From assembly GCA_963930655.1 (NCBI GenBank), contig OZ005601.1, positions 28,582,921 to 28,646,920 on the forward strand: 64,000 nt of DNA, in the 5' to 3' direction. This DNA comes from Myrica gale (Eukaryota > Streptophyta > Magnoliopsida > Fagales > Myricaceae). Position numbers and translations under genes: made by a program. Under the pieces are notes generated by a model. The model ran no database searches and was not told the origin of the DNA. It saw only the letters and a program-made list of their open reading frames with translations. Positions within the stretch are counted from its first letter, which is position 1, and the number at the start of each line of letters is the position of its first letter. Shown in pieces: positions 34,584 through 45,808 of this stretch.

Positions 34584-37344
34584 TGACATTAGGACAAAAT
34601 ATTAGAAGGGAAACTAGGTGCAGAGGTGACATTAAGAGCATATATAACATAGGAATTATCTGGAATAGAAACAGGTATGACATCATTAGTGGCTGTGAGA
34701 ATTCATATTTTCATATGGAAGGAGATGTTCATGAAAAATGACATCTCTAGAGATAAAGGTAGTTTTAGAATTAAGGTTATATAATTTATAACCTTTGACT
34801 TCGAATGGATAGCCAAGAAAGAGACTCTTGAGTTTTAGGTACAAATTTGTGTCTATGATGTTTTGAGATAGATGCAAAACACAAACATCCAAAAACTTCG
34901 AGATGTTTGTAAGAGGGAGCACAATCAAACAACGATTCATAAAGGGATTTATTGGATAGATGAGGAGATGAAATTCGATTGATGATATATACAACTGTAA
35001 AAAGGCAATCTCCCCAAAAAGAGAGGGGTAAATGAGATTGAAATCGAAGGGCTCTAGCCACTTTTAAGAGGTGTCTATGTTTACGTTTTACTATGTCATT
35101 TTACTGTGGTGTGTCCACACAACTTCTTTGATGCAAAATGCCAAGAGAAGCATAAAAATCTGGCATGGAAAATTCGAAACCATTGTCGGTTCGAATATGC
35201 TTGACAGTCAAGTGAAACTTAGTTTGGACTAAGGCAATGAATGATTTTAGAATGGAACAAGTCTGGGATTTATGAGTTATCAAATATACCCAAACAACTC
35301 GAGTACAATCATCTACAATTGTAAGAAAATACCTAGATCCATTCATATTGGGAATTGAAAAAGCACCCCAAATGTGACAGTGCAAAATGTCAAATTTACA
35401 CTGAGTAGTAGATGAACTAACTGGAAATAGAAGTCTAGTTTGTTTGGCTAAAGGAAAAACATCATATAGGTGCTGATTATATAGATTTATTTCAGGTATA
35501 AGTTTATGTAAAAGCATCATACGAGAGGAAGACACATGTCCAAGTCGACAGTGCCATGTATCTGCAGATGTAATTGAAGTAGAGACAAGAGCAACAGGTA
35601 ATGAAGGGGTTTGAGATGACAGCAAGTAATAGAGGCCATGAAAGCTTTACCCACTCCAATCGTACGTCATCCATGTGCTTAGGTCCTGAACAAAATAATG
35701 AGTTTTTTGAAATATTAGACAGTAGTTAAGATCATTAGCTAACTTGCTGGCTAAAATCAAGTTAAAGGCAAAGGAAGGTACACATAGAAGATTGTATGAA
35801 ACCAAAGTTGAAGACAAACAAATGGTACCAGTGTGAGTAATTGAAGCTAGAGAGCCATTTGGTAACTAGACAGAAGTTGGTGGAATAGCTTGAATATTCT
35901 CGAGTAAGGAGTTGGAGCTGACCATATGGCCAGTAGCTATAGTGTCTATAATCTAGGAATTTTGAGATTGAAAAGGATATGAGTGTTACCTGCCATGTTG
36001 TTGAGTGGAGTAGGAAGCAAAGAAGATGTCATGGCAACATGTGAAGAATCAATAGGATCACTTTGTATAGAAGATTTAGAACTGATTAGGTTCAAAAAAG
36101 TTGATACTTTTGTTGAGAAATAAAATTGCTTGGAAGCTCACTGTCATCATTTGCGGAAACAAAAACTTGATTAGCTGTGGGGGTAAAATTTTTAGATCAA
36201 TAGTATGTCCCATGAATACACAATGACTGCATATGGGGCTATCTTTGCAAAAATTCGGATTGAGAGGAGGCTTGTTGCCAGGCCGATATGCAGCAGGTAA
36301 ATGATGCTGTGAGGCAAAGGCATGAGCAGTAGGATCAGTCTCTTATACAAAGGTAAAAATTTGGCTGGCCATAGAAGCCACTTCTCGTTGTCTTTACAAG
36401 AACTCTTGTAAGACTAATGAGAACACTTTGTTGATCGGAGATAGGGGATCTAACAGTAAGATCTATCCTCTAATATGACTAAAAGTATCATTAAGTCCCA
36501 TGAAGAACTTCATGACATACTCTTGTTGTTGATGATCCGCAACAACTTTCAAGCCTCCATATGAACACCTTGCTAGGGGTCTATAGTTGATCTGCTCATC
36601 CCAAAAACATGTAAGTTTTGTATAATAAGAATTGTCATTTGATATTGTGAAAGATCTACCATGAATTTATGCAATAGAAAGATTTGAGGTCCATTCGACT
36701 GGCAATACCTCTCTTTTAAATCAAGCCACATATCTCTTGTTGTGTCAATGTAAATAACACTGCCAGCAAGATCCTCAGAAAATTTAGTAACCACAAAAGT
36801 ATCATATTATTACAACGAATCCAAGCTTCATACTTGGAATTAGAAGGATCGGACTTCACTAGAGTTCCATCAATGAAACCTGTCTTATTCTTAGCACCCA
36901 AAGCTTTAGATATTGAACGAATCCATGTAGAGTAGTTCTCACTATTCAGTAGTTGCGATACCAGGACAGTCCCTGGATTATCACCATGGTGCAAGAATAG
37001 AGGATTAGAAATGTTCTCATCAACTGAAGAGACAGTTCTTACAATGGGTTGATATGGAGGTTCGGAAGCCATTTGTTTATGCAAGAAAATTCAGAGTAAG
37101 CTCTGATACCGTGTAGAGATAAGAAGAAGAATGTGGAAGGTGTAGTGCAATGTAAGAGAGGAGAGAGAGAGGTGGAGACAAAGTGTAAATGAATAACTTC
37201 CGTATATTCAATGAATAGAATGATACAAGAGTCAATGACTTCATAGAATAATCTATAACTGTAACTTTACTTAATAGAATAACAAATTCGATAACCACTA
37301 GATGCTGAGCTGGAAAACTGCTGCTGATACGATACATCTTCACA
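34584..37344 (-). mobile_element. Ty1/copia retrotransposon, 3'-truncated and decayed
   Basis: Read on the minus strand: LTR (37344-37112), primer site CGGTATCAGAGC, a gag-like ORF starting at 37072 (MASEPPYQPIV, with LNSENYSTWIRSI), the GAG-pre-integrase segment (TWHCRLGHVSSSRM), the integrase core with its Asp residues (FLTIVDDCTRVVWVYL, HIRTDNGFEF), and the integrase tail (GYKLYNLNSKTTFISRD). The element stops at about 34584. Reverse transcriptase, RNase H and the 3' LTR are missing. Frames are broken many times. The flank similarity to copy A resumes at 37345 (TCCTTTATCGGG). Confidence 0.9.
37112..37344 (-). repeat. 5' LTR of the truncated Copia element, with primer-binding site
   Basis: The 233-bp LTR begins TGTGAAGATG and ends TCTACA (TG...CA). 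It is immediately followed by CGGTATCAGAGC (37100-37111), which matches the initiator Met-tRNA primer site apart from the first base. The host junction at 37345 is defined by comparison with 21953. Confidence 0.85.
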
Positions 37345-37540
37345 TCCTTTATCGGGACAAATGGTTCTCGAAAATTAAAGAAAAGTCTCACAATCAACAA
37401 TTCGATCGATCCAATAATAGGAATAGTACTAAACTTCTCATGAGAAGACAATTTGGATTTTTATATGATAGACATGCATGCTCCAAATCATGATTCATGC
37501 AGTAAAACAAGGTTGACGATGATTCTGCCAAATGAACAAA

Positions 37541-38005
37541 TCAAGCAATAGCAAGAAACATCATGTTCTTGAATTCCTCGAAATCAAGTTGGCCGTCAAA
37601 GTTGGTGTCATAAACATGAATCATAGTCCTACAATCTCGGCCGCTGTTCTCATCCCACAGCCCCAGGCTCGACAGTACATGTTGAAGCTCCTCGCAAGAA
37701 ATGAAGCCGTCACCATTCAAATCGAACACTTTGAACGCCTTAACAAGGTCGCTGTCGTGATCCTCCTCCTCCACCGGTACCTCCTTGCTGCTGTTCTTTT
37801 GCTTTGATATGGAATCGTAAAAGAACGAGAACTCCTTAAAGTCGAGGCTGGCTTTTCCCATGAGAGGCTCGAGCTCGTCTAGGGTGAATTTGACGCCTAT
37901 TTTTTCGAGAAGCCAGTTGAGCTCCTCAAGGCTCACGAGCCCATCTCCATTCTTGTCAAGCTTCCCGAAAATCTGGTGCAAATCGTTGGCGTTGAGAGGA
38001 GACAT
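37541..38005 (-). CDS. CML44-like: CML44-like EF-hand calcium-binding protein, copy B (intact)
   Basis: A single exon, 154 residues, start ATG 38005 (MSPLNANDLHQIF). It has three canonical EF loops at the same positions as copy A: DKNGDGLVSLEE, DLNGDGFISCEE, DTNFDGQLDFEE. The second hand is degenerate (LDFKEFSFFYDS). Differences from copy A include K30N, D34E, A41T, V49M, N57K, N74K, A78V, E92K and L136F. An in-frame ATG at 38107 would add 34 residues but lies only about 20 bp from the TATA box, so it is probably outside the transcript. The predicted role is a cytosolic Ca2+ sensor. It appears functional by sequence even though a Copia fragment sits about 200 bp downstream. Confidence 0.92.
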   Translation of the reverse strand: MSPLNANDLHQIFGKLDKNGDGLVSLEELNWLLEKIGVKFTLDELEPLMGKASLDFKEFSFFYDSISKQKNSSKEVPVEEEDHDSDLVKAFKVFDLNGDGFISCEELQHVLSSLGLWDENSGRDCRTMIHVYDTNFDGQLDFEEFKNMMFLAIA

Positions 38006-38125
38006 AGGAGGCAAAGTACGGTGACCTCCAGAAACAACACAAATATCCGAATGATCAGAAATATTTGTGGTATGTGATTGTTTGAACACACATATCATGT
38101 GATGCATTCTAAGCCAGATGGATAT

Positions 38126-38135
38126 CTATATATAA
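38126..38135 (-). promoter_or_regulatory. TATA box of CML copy B
   Basis: CTTATATATAG on the minus strand, about 120 bp from the ATG at 38005. It is conserved in copies A and C. Confidence 0.7.
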
Positions 38136-38862
38136 GGGCTATACAGATGGTCGTCCCTTTCAATTAAGTTAGACTTACGTAATGGTACATGGATGTTGAA
38201 ATAAACATAGTTATATTTCGGTCCGCGGGCCTGTAAAAGAAGTTGCCAAGAAACTTCGTGGGAAGTTCTGAAAAAAAAACTCTCAGATAGCTGCGTGCTG
38301 CAGGCTTGATTCAGAATTCGATGTAGAATTTTCCATCCTATAAAATGTTTTTTCCCTTATAACTTTTCTGAACTTATCATAGTACCGTCGATGGGGGTTT
38401 AAAATATGCTCTTCGACCTCATCTGTCCATTCCATTTGTGGCGTGGTATAATACTGTGGACATATTATATCCCTTTGTCTCCCTAGCTTAATTGGATTCC
38501 TGAGCAAATAATATTTTCGGGTGGGCACAAATCAGACAGTTTGCGTATCGGACCCGCACTAAATCGTCGGTCCATTAATTTTTTTTGGGTGGAAACTTGT
38601 TTACCTAAATATATATCCTTTGCGTGGCAAGTCTATGATTTGATCTATCCTTCAAAATACTTATGAGAGGGGTTAGGCCTCGATGTTGTAAACAAGCTGT
38701 ACGTACTGGGCTTACTTATAATTAATCAAGAAGTGAGCCCTAAGTAATCAAAATATGTTAATTTAATTCCTCACATTTATTGGTAGATTAATATGTGAGG
38801 ATGACAATATATAAATCATCTTGGGATCAAGTACTCTATTGATCACTTGGATCATATATACA
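38136..38862. repeat. Duplicated promoter flank of CML copy B
   Basis: This matches 22743-23460 and, more closely, 41766-42482. No gene is present. The element at 38863 interrupts it at a (TA)n tract. Confidence 0.85.
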
Positions 38863-40102
38863 CAGGCGGATCTAGCGTGGGGCGAAGGGGGGCAGCCGCC
38901 CCCCTTCGCCCCAAAAATCAGTCCAAATTTTTTTTTAATCTGTTTTTTCTATGGTTCAATCAAAGGCCGCCCCCCTTAAATCTGCCCCCTTGTCCCAAAA
39001 ATCAGTTCAAAATTTTTTTTAATCTATTTTTTATATGGGTCAACCAAAGGCCGCCCCCTTAAATCCAGCGCCAAGGATTTTAATGATCCCTTTTGTCTTC
39101 TTTTGACCCCCCAATGTCTTTCTTCTCTCTCGTGAGTCACTGTGTTAGCTAACTTTTTCAAAATGGTTATTATCGAGACCACTGCTCATTGGTTGATGAT
39201 AGCTATAAATATATTTTTTACATTATTATAACTATTAACTACAGATACGACAAAGGTATCTTGGAGTAAAGTTACCAGTACTTCGTTAATATTTTTGTTT
39301 AAGAGAAATTACCTTCAAAATCTATATATTACATGCTCAATTTATATTGAATATTAATTATTTGTTATAGTAAATATTATCCTAGTTTCTTTCACAGATT
39401 TTTAATAAAAAGGTGTGTTTTGAGGGATTTTAATCCTATGTGTATTTATCAGGCATCAGATTTTCTAAGTTTATACTTTTTCAATCCTAGACTTAGATAC
39501 AAGACTAAGGTAAAGTCTTTTTGTGGTGACGGTAAGCAATTATAAAGAATTCATTGCAGGTAACTAAACATGACAATGTATTTTTTTGAGATAAATGAAA
39601 TTTTTAGTTATCAATTTTAATACATTATAATTTCTAACTATTAATATTAGATATAGTACTCTTTCTCTAATTTTTCCGTGAAACTGCACAAAATTTAGTG
39701 TTTTGCACTTAAAATAACAACAATGCTCCCAATGACTTGTAAGTTGACAACAATACTCTTTGTCAGGTATGAAGACTGACTTGTCTAATAAGGTAAGAGA
39801 TAACTGAATTAATGATAGTATGATGGTTTACATTGAGAGAGGAAATTTTGAAACTATAAAGAACGAAGTCATTTTGCAACGTTTTTAGAAGATGCAAACT
39901 CGTAGGATCCAATTATCACCTCTCAGTCTCAACAAAAAGTACGGTACATGTATTTCAATATAATATATTTTAAATATTTTTAGTCCTTAATTTTCGATAT
40001 TTTAACTCTAAAATACTTTTTTTTCATTACATAATAAAAAAAAAATTGTTATTTTTTCTTAAGAGTTTGCCCCCTTCAAATTCGTTTCTGGATCCGCCAC
40101 TG
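38863..40102. mobile_element. Non-autonomous hAT element, 1.24 kb, with empty site in copy C
   Basis: The left end is CAGGCGGATCTAGCG. The right end, read in reverse, is CAGTGGCGGATCCAGAAACG. Flanks are TATATACA (38855-38862) and TATATATA (40103-40110), an 8-bp duplication with one mismatch. The matching DNA at 42480-42510 reads GGATCATATATA...ATCACGTTTCATA with no insert. Inside are two tandem copies of about 83 bp (from 38911 and 38994) and a GC-rich hairpin at the left end. No transposase. Confidence 0.85.
38879..38912. repeat. Perfect 15-bp-arm GC hairpin
   Basis: GGGGCGAAGGGGGGC, a 4-base loop (AGCC), then GCCCCCCTTCGCCCC: a perfect inverted repeat at the left terminus of the hAT element. 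Confidence 0.95.
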
Positions 40103-40110
<8 letters not shown>

Positions 40111-40134
<24 letters not shown>

Positions 40135-40992
40135 TTCATATACCATATATTTCTAAGTGCATTATACGGCCATCAAGTAGGCACAACTTTAATTAGAAAG
40201 AGCATAAGCATAATCTCCCATTTATATCTGAGTGGATGATGAAATTCATTTACAGGCCTGTGATTCGTCTGCAGTTCTAAAGAGTGAAGACAAGGAAAGA
40301 ATTATTGTGTACCTTTTCTTTTTGCTGAATGAATTCTTGTGTACTTAACAATATCTTATCTACGCCCCCACGCGGAAACCAAAGCACAAACCGTCCCCAT
40401 ATAGACCCCACTTCCCCCAAGTCCCATGTCCAACCGGCACCACATGTTACCTCTTTAGGCAAGTCCCACCGCATCCTACCCCCCCTAGAAAAGGCACACA
40501 CTCTAGGATCCCTCTATCTACCCGCTTATTTGCTTACATACCTTTACAAGGTAGTTTTGGTATTTGTTTGTCGTCTCTTGACATTTTTTATTTTTATTAA
40601 AAAATTATAAAAGAATTTTCTTTTTTATTAAAATATTTTATCTCTTCACTTAATTATTAATTCTTATATAATGTCTTCATTTTTTTTTACCAATTCTCGT
40701 TAACTAAAATTTTAACAAACAAATGAAAATAAGCTTTTGATTGATGCACTTGCCGGTAGGAGACTGCAATACCTTGTTCAAATTACCGTGTAATTTAAAG
40801 AATGATGGTAAAAACTTTGCACCCTTCGAATAATGGAGTCTTGACATTTTAAATTATAATTACCTGGGCCTGAATTAGGCCCATGCCTCTCTGGGCAAAG
40901 CGGATTAGGGGCATTCTCAACAGTCACATTCATTCAATCGATTTACATTCGTGCTGTTCAATTTTTTATTTTATTTTTTGGTGTTTCTTCCA
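40111..40992. other. Flank remainder and unique spacer before the GDSL fragment
   Basis: The copy-B flank continues to about 40254 (matching 42510-42626), after which the sequence is unique. 40335-40500 is C-rich and non-coding as far as can be seen. 40980-40992 is a polypyrimidine tract with an acceptor (TTTCTTCCAG) for the GDSL exon. The first GDSL exons are absent. Confidence 0.5.
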
Positions 40993-41549
40993 GATATACC
41001 TTAAATTGCAACAAAGCTACTTTGAAGAGGTGGCGAGGAAATTGAAGCAGCAGCTAGGCGGCGCAGAAGCAAACAAGTTGCTAGCCAAAGCTGTTTATTT
41101 GTTTAGCATTGCTGCATTGGTGGGAACGATTACATGACCATCACACATAACCAGTCCAATGCACTTACTTCTTCCAACAGGAAAAAATACATGACCATGG
41201 TGCTTGCTAATTTCACCACCGTGATCGAAGTAAGATTAATTTTTTTTCTATGTCCGATATAATCTTGTTTTTCTGATGAAGAAAATTGCATATACGAATC
41301 AACATTTCCTGCTGTTAACCTTTTTCAGAAAGTGTACAAGGCTGGAGGAAGGAAATTTGGGTTCCAAAACTTGGGACCTCTGGGTTGTATGCCTGCGACC
41401 AAAGCCTCATGGGGAATCACCAGCGATTGCGCCCATGAGCCCACAGTAATAGCGAAAATGCACAACATAGCCCTACCAAAACTCCTGAAGAAGATACAAC
41501 AGCAGCTACCGGGATTCAAATATGTACTATACGATTATTACACCACCCT
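40993..41549 (+). pseudogene. GDSL esterase/lipase fragment (two internal exons, frameshifted, 3' truncated)
   Basis: Exon 1 (40993-41229) encodes LQQSYFEEVARKLKQQLGG and KAVYLFSI, then the block around the GGND motif of GDSL lipases. Exon 2 (41329-41549) encodes YKAGGRKFGFQNLGPLGCMP and ends in FKYVLYDYYTTLA. Both are typical of plant GLIP-type secreted GDSL hydrolases. An 8-bp insertion (GCTGCATT, 41111-41118) between FSI and GGND breaks the frame. The N-terminal Ser block and the C-terminal catalytic Asp-His block are missing. The sequence runs straight into CML copy C at 41550. Confidence 0.88.
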
Positions 41550-41635
41550 AGCTCCTCAAGGCTCACGAGCCCATCTCCATTCTTGTCAAGCTTCCCGAAA
41601 ATCTGGTGCAAATCGTTGGCGTTGAGGGGAGACAT
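41550..41635 (-). pseudogene. CML44-like copy C, N-terminal fragment
   Basis: Only the first 28 codons remain (ATG 41635 to the LEEL segment), including the first EF loop DKNGDGLVSLEE. The rest is replaced by the GDSL fragment on the opposite strand. The TATA box (41756-41765) and promoter are preserved. Both parents share AGCTC at the junction. Confidence 0.9.
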
Positions 41636-42626
41636 AGAGGCAAAGTACGGCGACCTCCAGAAACAACACAAATATCCGAATGATCAGAAATATTTGTGGT
41701 ATGTGATTGTTTGAACACACATATCATGTGATGCATTCTAAGCCAGATGGATATCTATATATAAGGGCTATACAGATGGTCTTCCCTTTCAATTAAGTTA
41801 GACTTACGTAACGGTACATGCATGTTGAAATAAACATAGTTATATTTCGGTCCGCAGGCCTGTAAAAGAAGTTGCCAAGAAACTTCGTGGGAAGTTCTGA
41901 AAAAAAAACGCTCAGATAGCTGCGTGCTGCAGGCTTGATTCAGAATTCGATGTAGAATTTTCGATCCTATAAAATGTTTTTTCCCTTATAACTTTTCTGA
42001 ACTTATCATAGTACCGTCGATAGGGGTTTAAAATATGTTCTTCGACCTCATCTGTCCATTCCATTTGTGGCGTGGTGATAATACTGTGGACATATTATAT
42101 CCCTTTGTCTCCCTAGCTTAATTGGATTCCTAAGCAAATAATATTATCGGGTGGGAACAAATCAGACAGTTTGCGTATCGGACCCGCACTAAATCGTCGG
42201 TCCATTAATTTTTTTTGGGTGGAAACTTGTTTACCTAAATATATATCCTTTGCGTGGCAAGTCTATGATTTGATCTATCCTTCAAAATACTTATGAGAGG
42301 GGTTAGGCCTCGATGTTGTAAACAAGCTGTACGTACTGGGCTTACTTATAATTAATCAAGAAGTGAGCCCTAAGTAATCAAAATATGTTAATTTAATTCC
42401 TCACATTTATTGGTAGATTAATATGTGAGGATGACAATATATAAATCATCTTGGGATCAAGTACTCTATTGATCACTTGGATCATATATATATATATATA
42501 TATATCACGTTTCATATACCATATATTTCTAAGTGCATTATACGGTCATCAAGTAGGCACAACTTTAATTAGAAAGAGCATAAGCATAATCTCCCATTTA
42601 TATTTGAGTGGATGATGAAATTCATT
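41636..42626. repeat. Duplicated promoter flank of CML copy C
   Basis: This is about 97% identical to 38006-38862 plus 40103-40254. It lacks the hAT element and so is the empty-site reference. It includes a (TA)n tract at about 42483-42507. No gene. Confidence 0.9.
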
Positions 42627-42649
42627 TGTCAAAACTCATAATATTTAAG

Positions 42650-42930
42650 GGTTAAATATACTTTACACTCTCTAATTATGAGAGTTTTGACACTTTGCAT
42701 CTCAATCTATTATTTTTGTCATATTACACTGATTTCAAATATTTTGCATTCTCTCTTATAATTTCAGTTAATTTGAACAAAAAAATAATTTATTGTGTGA
42801 AATTACAATCTTGTCCCTATAATTTTTTTGTTAGGTTAAAATTGTAATTTAAGAGATCAAAAAATAAATCTTTATCCTAGCTTAACAAAAGATGCAAAGT
42901 GAAAATTAAAGAGTATAAAATGTATTTATC
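42650..42930. mobile_element. MITE-like inverted-repeat element, copy C
   Basis: This is the counterpart of 23593-23868, with left TTAAATATACTTTACACTC and right TATAAAATGTATTTATCAC. It lies directly next to the position where the PIF transposon is inserted in copy A. Confidence 0.6.
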
Positions 42931-42959
42931 ACAATATTTTATCACTAACAAGTTTGACA

Positions 42960-43800
42960 CATGGATGCAGTCTGACCATGATGGGGCCCGGCCCCTAATT
43001 ATTAACCTGCATAGTTTATATTGAAGCAATAATCCTGAAATACAGCATCACGGATTCACGTACACTTTTCTTTACTACACAGGGCTTCGGTACGCCTGTT
43101 GGTCGCGCCTGATCACCATAATGCGGACATTATTTGATGGAGATGTCTATTAGAGATAATCTTTTTTCTTTCTAAGCCTATTAGAGATAATCTTAATTGA
43201 AGGATAGTACACGATGAGATGTCATCATCATGGGGACATGATAATTTGATGGAGATGTCTGTTGGAGATAATCTTTTCTTTTTTTTCTTAGCCTATTAAT
43301 TAAAGGATAGTACACGATGAGGAAGAAAATATCTATTTCCCTCAATCCTCTGACCTTATTTTGGAAATGATATTTTATCCTTAATTTAGCCAGCACTGAA
43401 CATGTACATGTCAAAGTCAAAGCTTCAGGTCCAGTATTAAGCAATTATATGCATTCATGACAGCGATATTCCACTTATGGGTTCTCTTTGTTTTTCTTTT
43501 ATTTCATGAGTCCATATTTTATTTATATACTTTGGTAAGTTTAATCATAAACCTCCAATTAGGACCAAACACATACAGGAAACTAAGGGCGCCGTTTGTA
43601 AATTGCAACCCGCTTTACATGAGATAGAAGATAAGGATAGGAGACCTATAATATATGGGCTGAGTCAAAACGTTGACGTTAAAGGTAGTCGCTGCAGATC
43701 TTTCCGACAAAGTTTGTGGTATAGCCAATAATTAATCTTTCAAATGGAGACCGAGACCTCGATTATATATATATTGATATTACAAAAAAAATTACAGCTT
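42960..43800. repeat. Duplicated downstream flank of CML copy D (pairs with 31050-31740)
   Basis: This is shared with the 31-kb copy up to about 43800 (TTGATATTACAAAAAAA), where viral-type sequence takes over. Within it, TGATGGAGATGTCT-TAGAGATAATCTT and GATAGTACACGATGAG recur about 120 bp apart (43130-43210 and 43245-43320), a local tandem duplication absent at 31 kb. No gene. Confidence 0.8.
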
Positions 43801-43849
43801 TCCTTTTTGAGCCGTCATATAATTTTTTCAAGATCGATTGATATCAGAA

Positions 43850-44030
43850 GTACCTTACCCAAGTTTTTTTTATAGTATTCAACATCGCACCTAGCGGACC
43901 TGTTTTAAGAGTGTTCGTAGGGAGCGTAATTATGGAACTCCAATAATCAATTCCTTACGATGAGGCTCCCGCGACTTGAACTATAACCTCTTGGCTCCTC
44001 TGATACTACTTGTTGAACAGTTAAGCCGTC
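43850..44030 (-). other. Possible caulimovirid intergenic region with primer-like site
   Basis: On the minus strand AGTATCAGAGGAGCC (about 44001-44015) resembles the initiator Met-tRNA primer site used by plant pararetroviruses. It is followed by non-coding sequence. Its closeness to the viral coding remnant suggests it is part of the same integration, but in the opposite orientation. This rests on position and a short motif only. Confidence 0.4.
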
Positions 44031-44276
44031 ATTCCTTTCAAAATTAATTGGACATTTTGAGTGGAATATACTGCCTTTTGATAGAAATACCCCCTACCTT
44101 TTGATCAAGTTTAAGGAAATCTTTTTTCTATACAAGTTTTGACTAAAGAAATTCCTTGGATCACTTTTAATAAGAAGAAGGTTTTTGAATTTTATCCTCC
44201 TTATGAAACTATTACTTTTAAAAATAACTCTAAAGATTATTTAGCTACTCCTTTTAAATCCAATAGTTTGTCCAAT

Positions 44277-44447
44277 AGTGACAAATTTTTTTGATAATAT
44301 TATTCAACAAAATAACTATACTAATACTATTTTTTACAACAAGTACGAACTCATCTTTGTAAGTGACAAATTTTTTTGATAATATTATTCAACAAAATAA
44401 CTATACTAATACTATTTTTTACAACAAGTACGAACTCATCTTTGTAA
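44277..44447. repeat. 85-bp tandem duplication in the viral remnant
   Basis: AGTGACAAATTTTTTTGATA through CGAACTCATCTTTGTA occurs twice back to back (from about 44277 and 44362). The second copy is directly followed by the hAT element. Confidence 0.9.
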
Positions 44448-44988
44448 GGGTGTGCAAATGTTCCGGTTTGAACCGGAACATCCAGTTCCGGTGTTCCGGA
44501 CACTTCTGGTATCGGAACCGAATCCAATATTTCATAAAAACCGGAACTGGAAATACCGGAATTTCCGGTTCTGGTATAATTTTTTAAAATTTTAAAAAAT
44601 ATTGTAATTTTAATTTAGAGTTTGTCTTTTTCAATTTAGATTATTTGATGAATGTTTAGTTGTTTACTTATTTGTATAGTTAATTTTTTATTTAGTATAA
44701 TTTTTTGTAAATTTAATTTAAAGTTTATTTTGACAGTGTTTATTTTGTTTTGGAATTTAGTTGTTTAATTGTAATTTTAATTTAGAGTTGTTTGGCCCAC
44801 AAAACACAACTTAAAAATTCATTTTTGGGCTAATGGGCCCAAACTAAATCTGAGCCTTTTAAGAATGGAACCAAAATTTCCGGTTTCGGAATGAAATCGG
44901 AATGCAAAATGTCATTTCGTTGGGTACCGGAACCGGAACCGGAAACGGAATGGGCAATTCCGGTTCCGTCCGTTCCGTGTCCACCCTA
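44445..44988. mobile_element. Non-autonomous hAT, 544 bp, perfect 8-bp TSD
   Basis: The left end is TAAGGGTGTGCAAATG and the right end is CGTGTCCACCCTA. Target duplication CATCTTTG is identical on both sides (44437-44444 and 44989-44996). Subterminal regions are dense in CCGGAA/TTCCGG motifs. The core is AT-rich and non-coding. Confidence 0.92.
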
Positions 44989-45808
44989 CATCTTTGTAAA
45001 ATAGAGCATTTAATAAAACCTCCTACATCAAACAACATTGGGTTCATTTACACAAATTCTTTAATATCATTAAGGATAATGATCTTGTTGTTTCTGCTCC
45101 TAAAATCAAATTTTTCCAAACAAAAATAATATTCCTTGGCCATAATAAGGAACCATCACCCCTATCTCCCGTGCTATTGAATTTGCAGATAAATTATGTG
45201 ACCAAATTACTAATAAGACTCAACTCCAACAATTTTTAGGCAGTTTGAATTATATTTTTTATTTTTATAAAGATCTTCGTAAATTATGCAAATCTCTTTT
45301 TGCTCAACTCAAACAGAAGCCCCCTGCATGGACTTCCTAGCATACTGATATTGTTAAAAAAATAAAACTGCATGTAAAAAATTTACCATGTTTAGGCATT
45401 ACATCTCCATCTACATTCAAGATAGTATAAACTAATGCATCTGATATCGGGTATGGTGGCATACTCAAACAATGCATTTATATCACTGATAAATAGCATA
45501 TATTAAGATTTCATTCTGGTGCATGAAATTCTACACAACAAAAATACAGTACTGTCAAAAAAGAAGTTTTGGCTATATTACTTTATATTTCAAAATTTTA
45601 AGATGATTTTTTAAATAAAAAATTTCTAATACGAGTTGATTGCAAATCTGCCAAAGATATTCTTTTAAAAGATATCAAAAACCTTGCATCCAAACAACTC
45701 TTTGCTTGATAGCAAGACATTTTATCTGTTTTTGATTTTGATATTGAATACATCAAAGGAATCTAACTCAATCTCTGACTTTCTTACTCGTGAATTTTTA
45801 CAGGGCAA

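Larger units (their letters stand above)
44080..45805 (+). pseudogene. Endogenous caulimovirid (pararetrovirus) reverse transcriptase-RNase H remnant
   Basis: Beyond the hAT insert, a plus-strand frame shows the end of the reverse transcriptase (FLGSLNY), RNase-H-type segments (NASDIGYGGIL, YSTVKKEVLAI, RVDCKSAKDILLKD) and the tail FDFDIEYIKG. These match the enzymatic polyprotein of Caulimoviridae integrated in many plant genomes. The frame is interrupted by many stops and is not functional. It is further split by an 85-bp tandem duplication and by the 544-bp hAT at 44445-44988. It is most like Petuvirus/florendovirus-type sequences by memory; the genus is uncertain. Confidence 0.75.

Noticed and set aside
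38006..38107. Extended N-terminus for CML copy B
   Set aside because: The upstream ATG lies about 20 bp from the TATA box, and copies A, C and D share only the MSPL/MSLL start.
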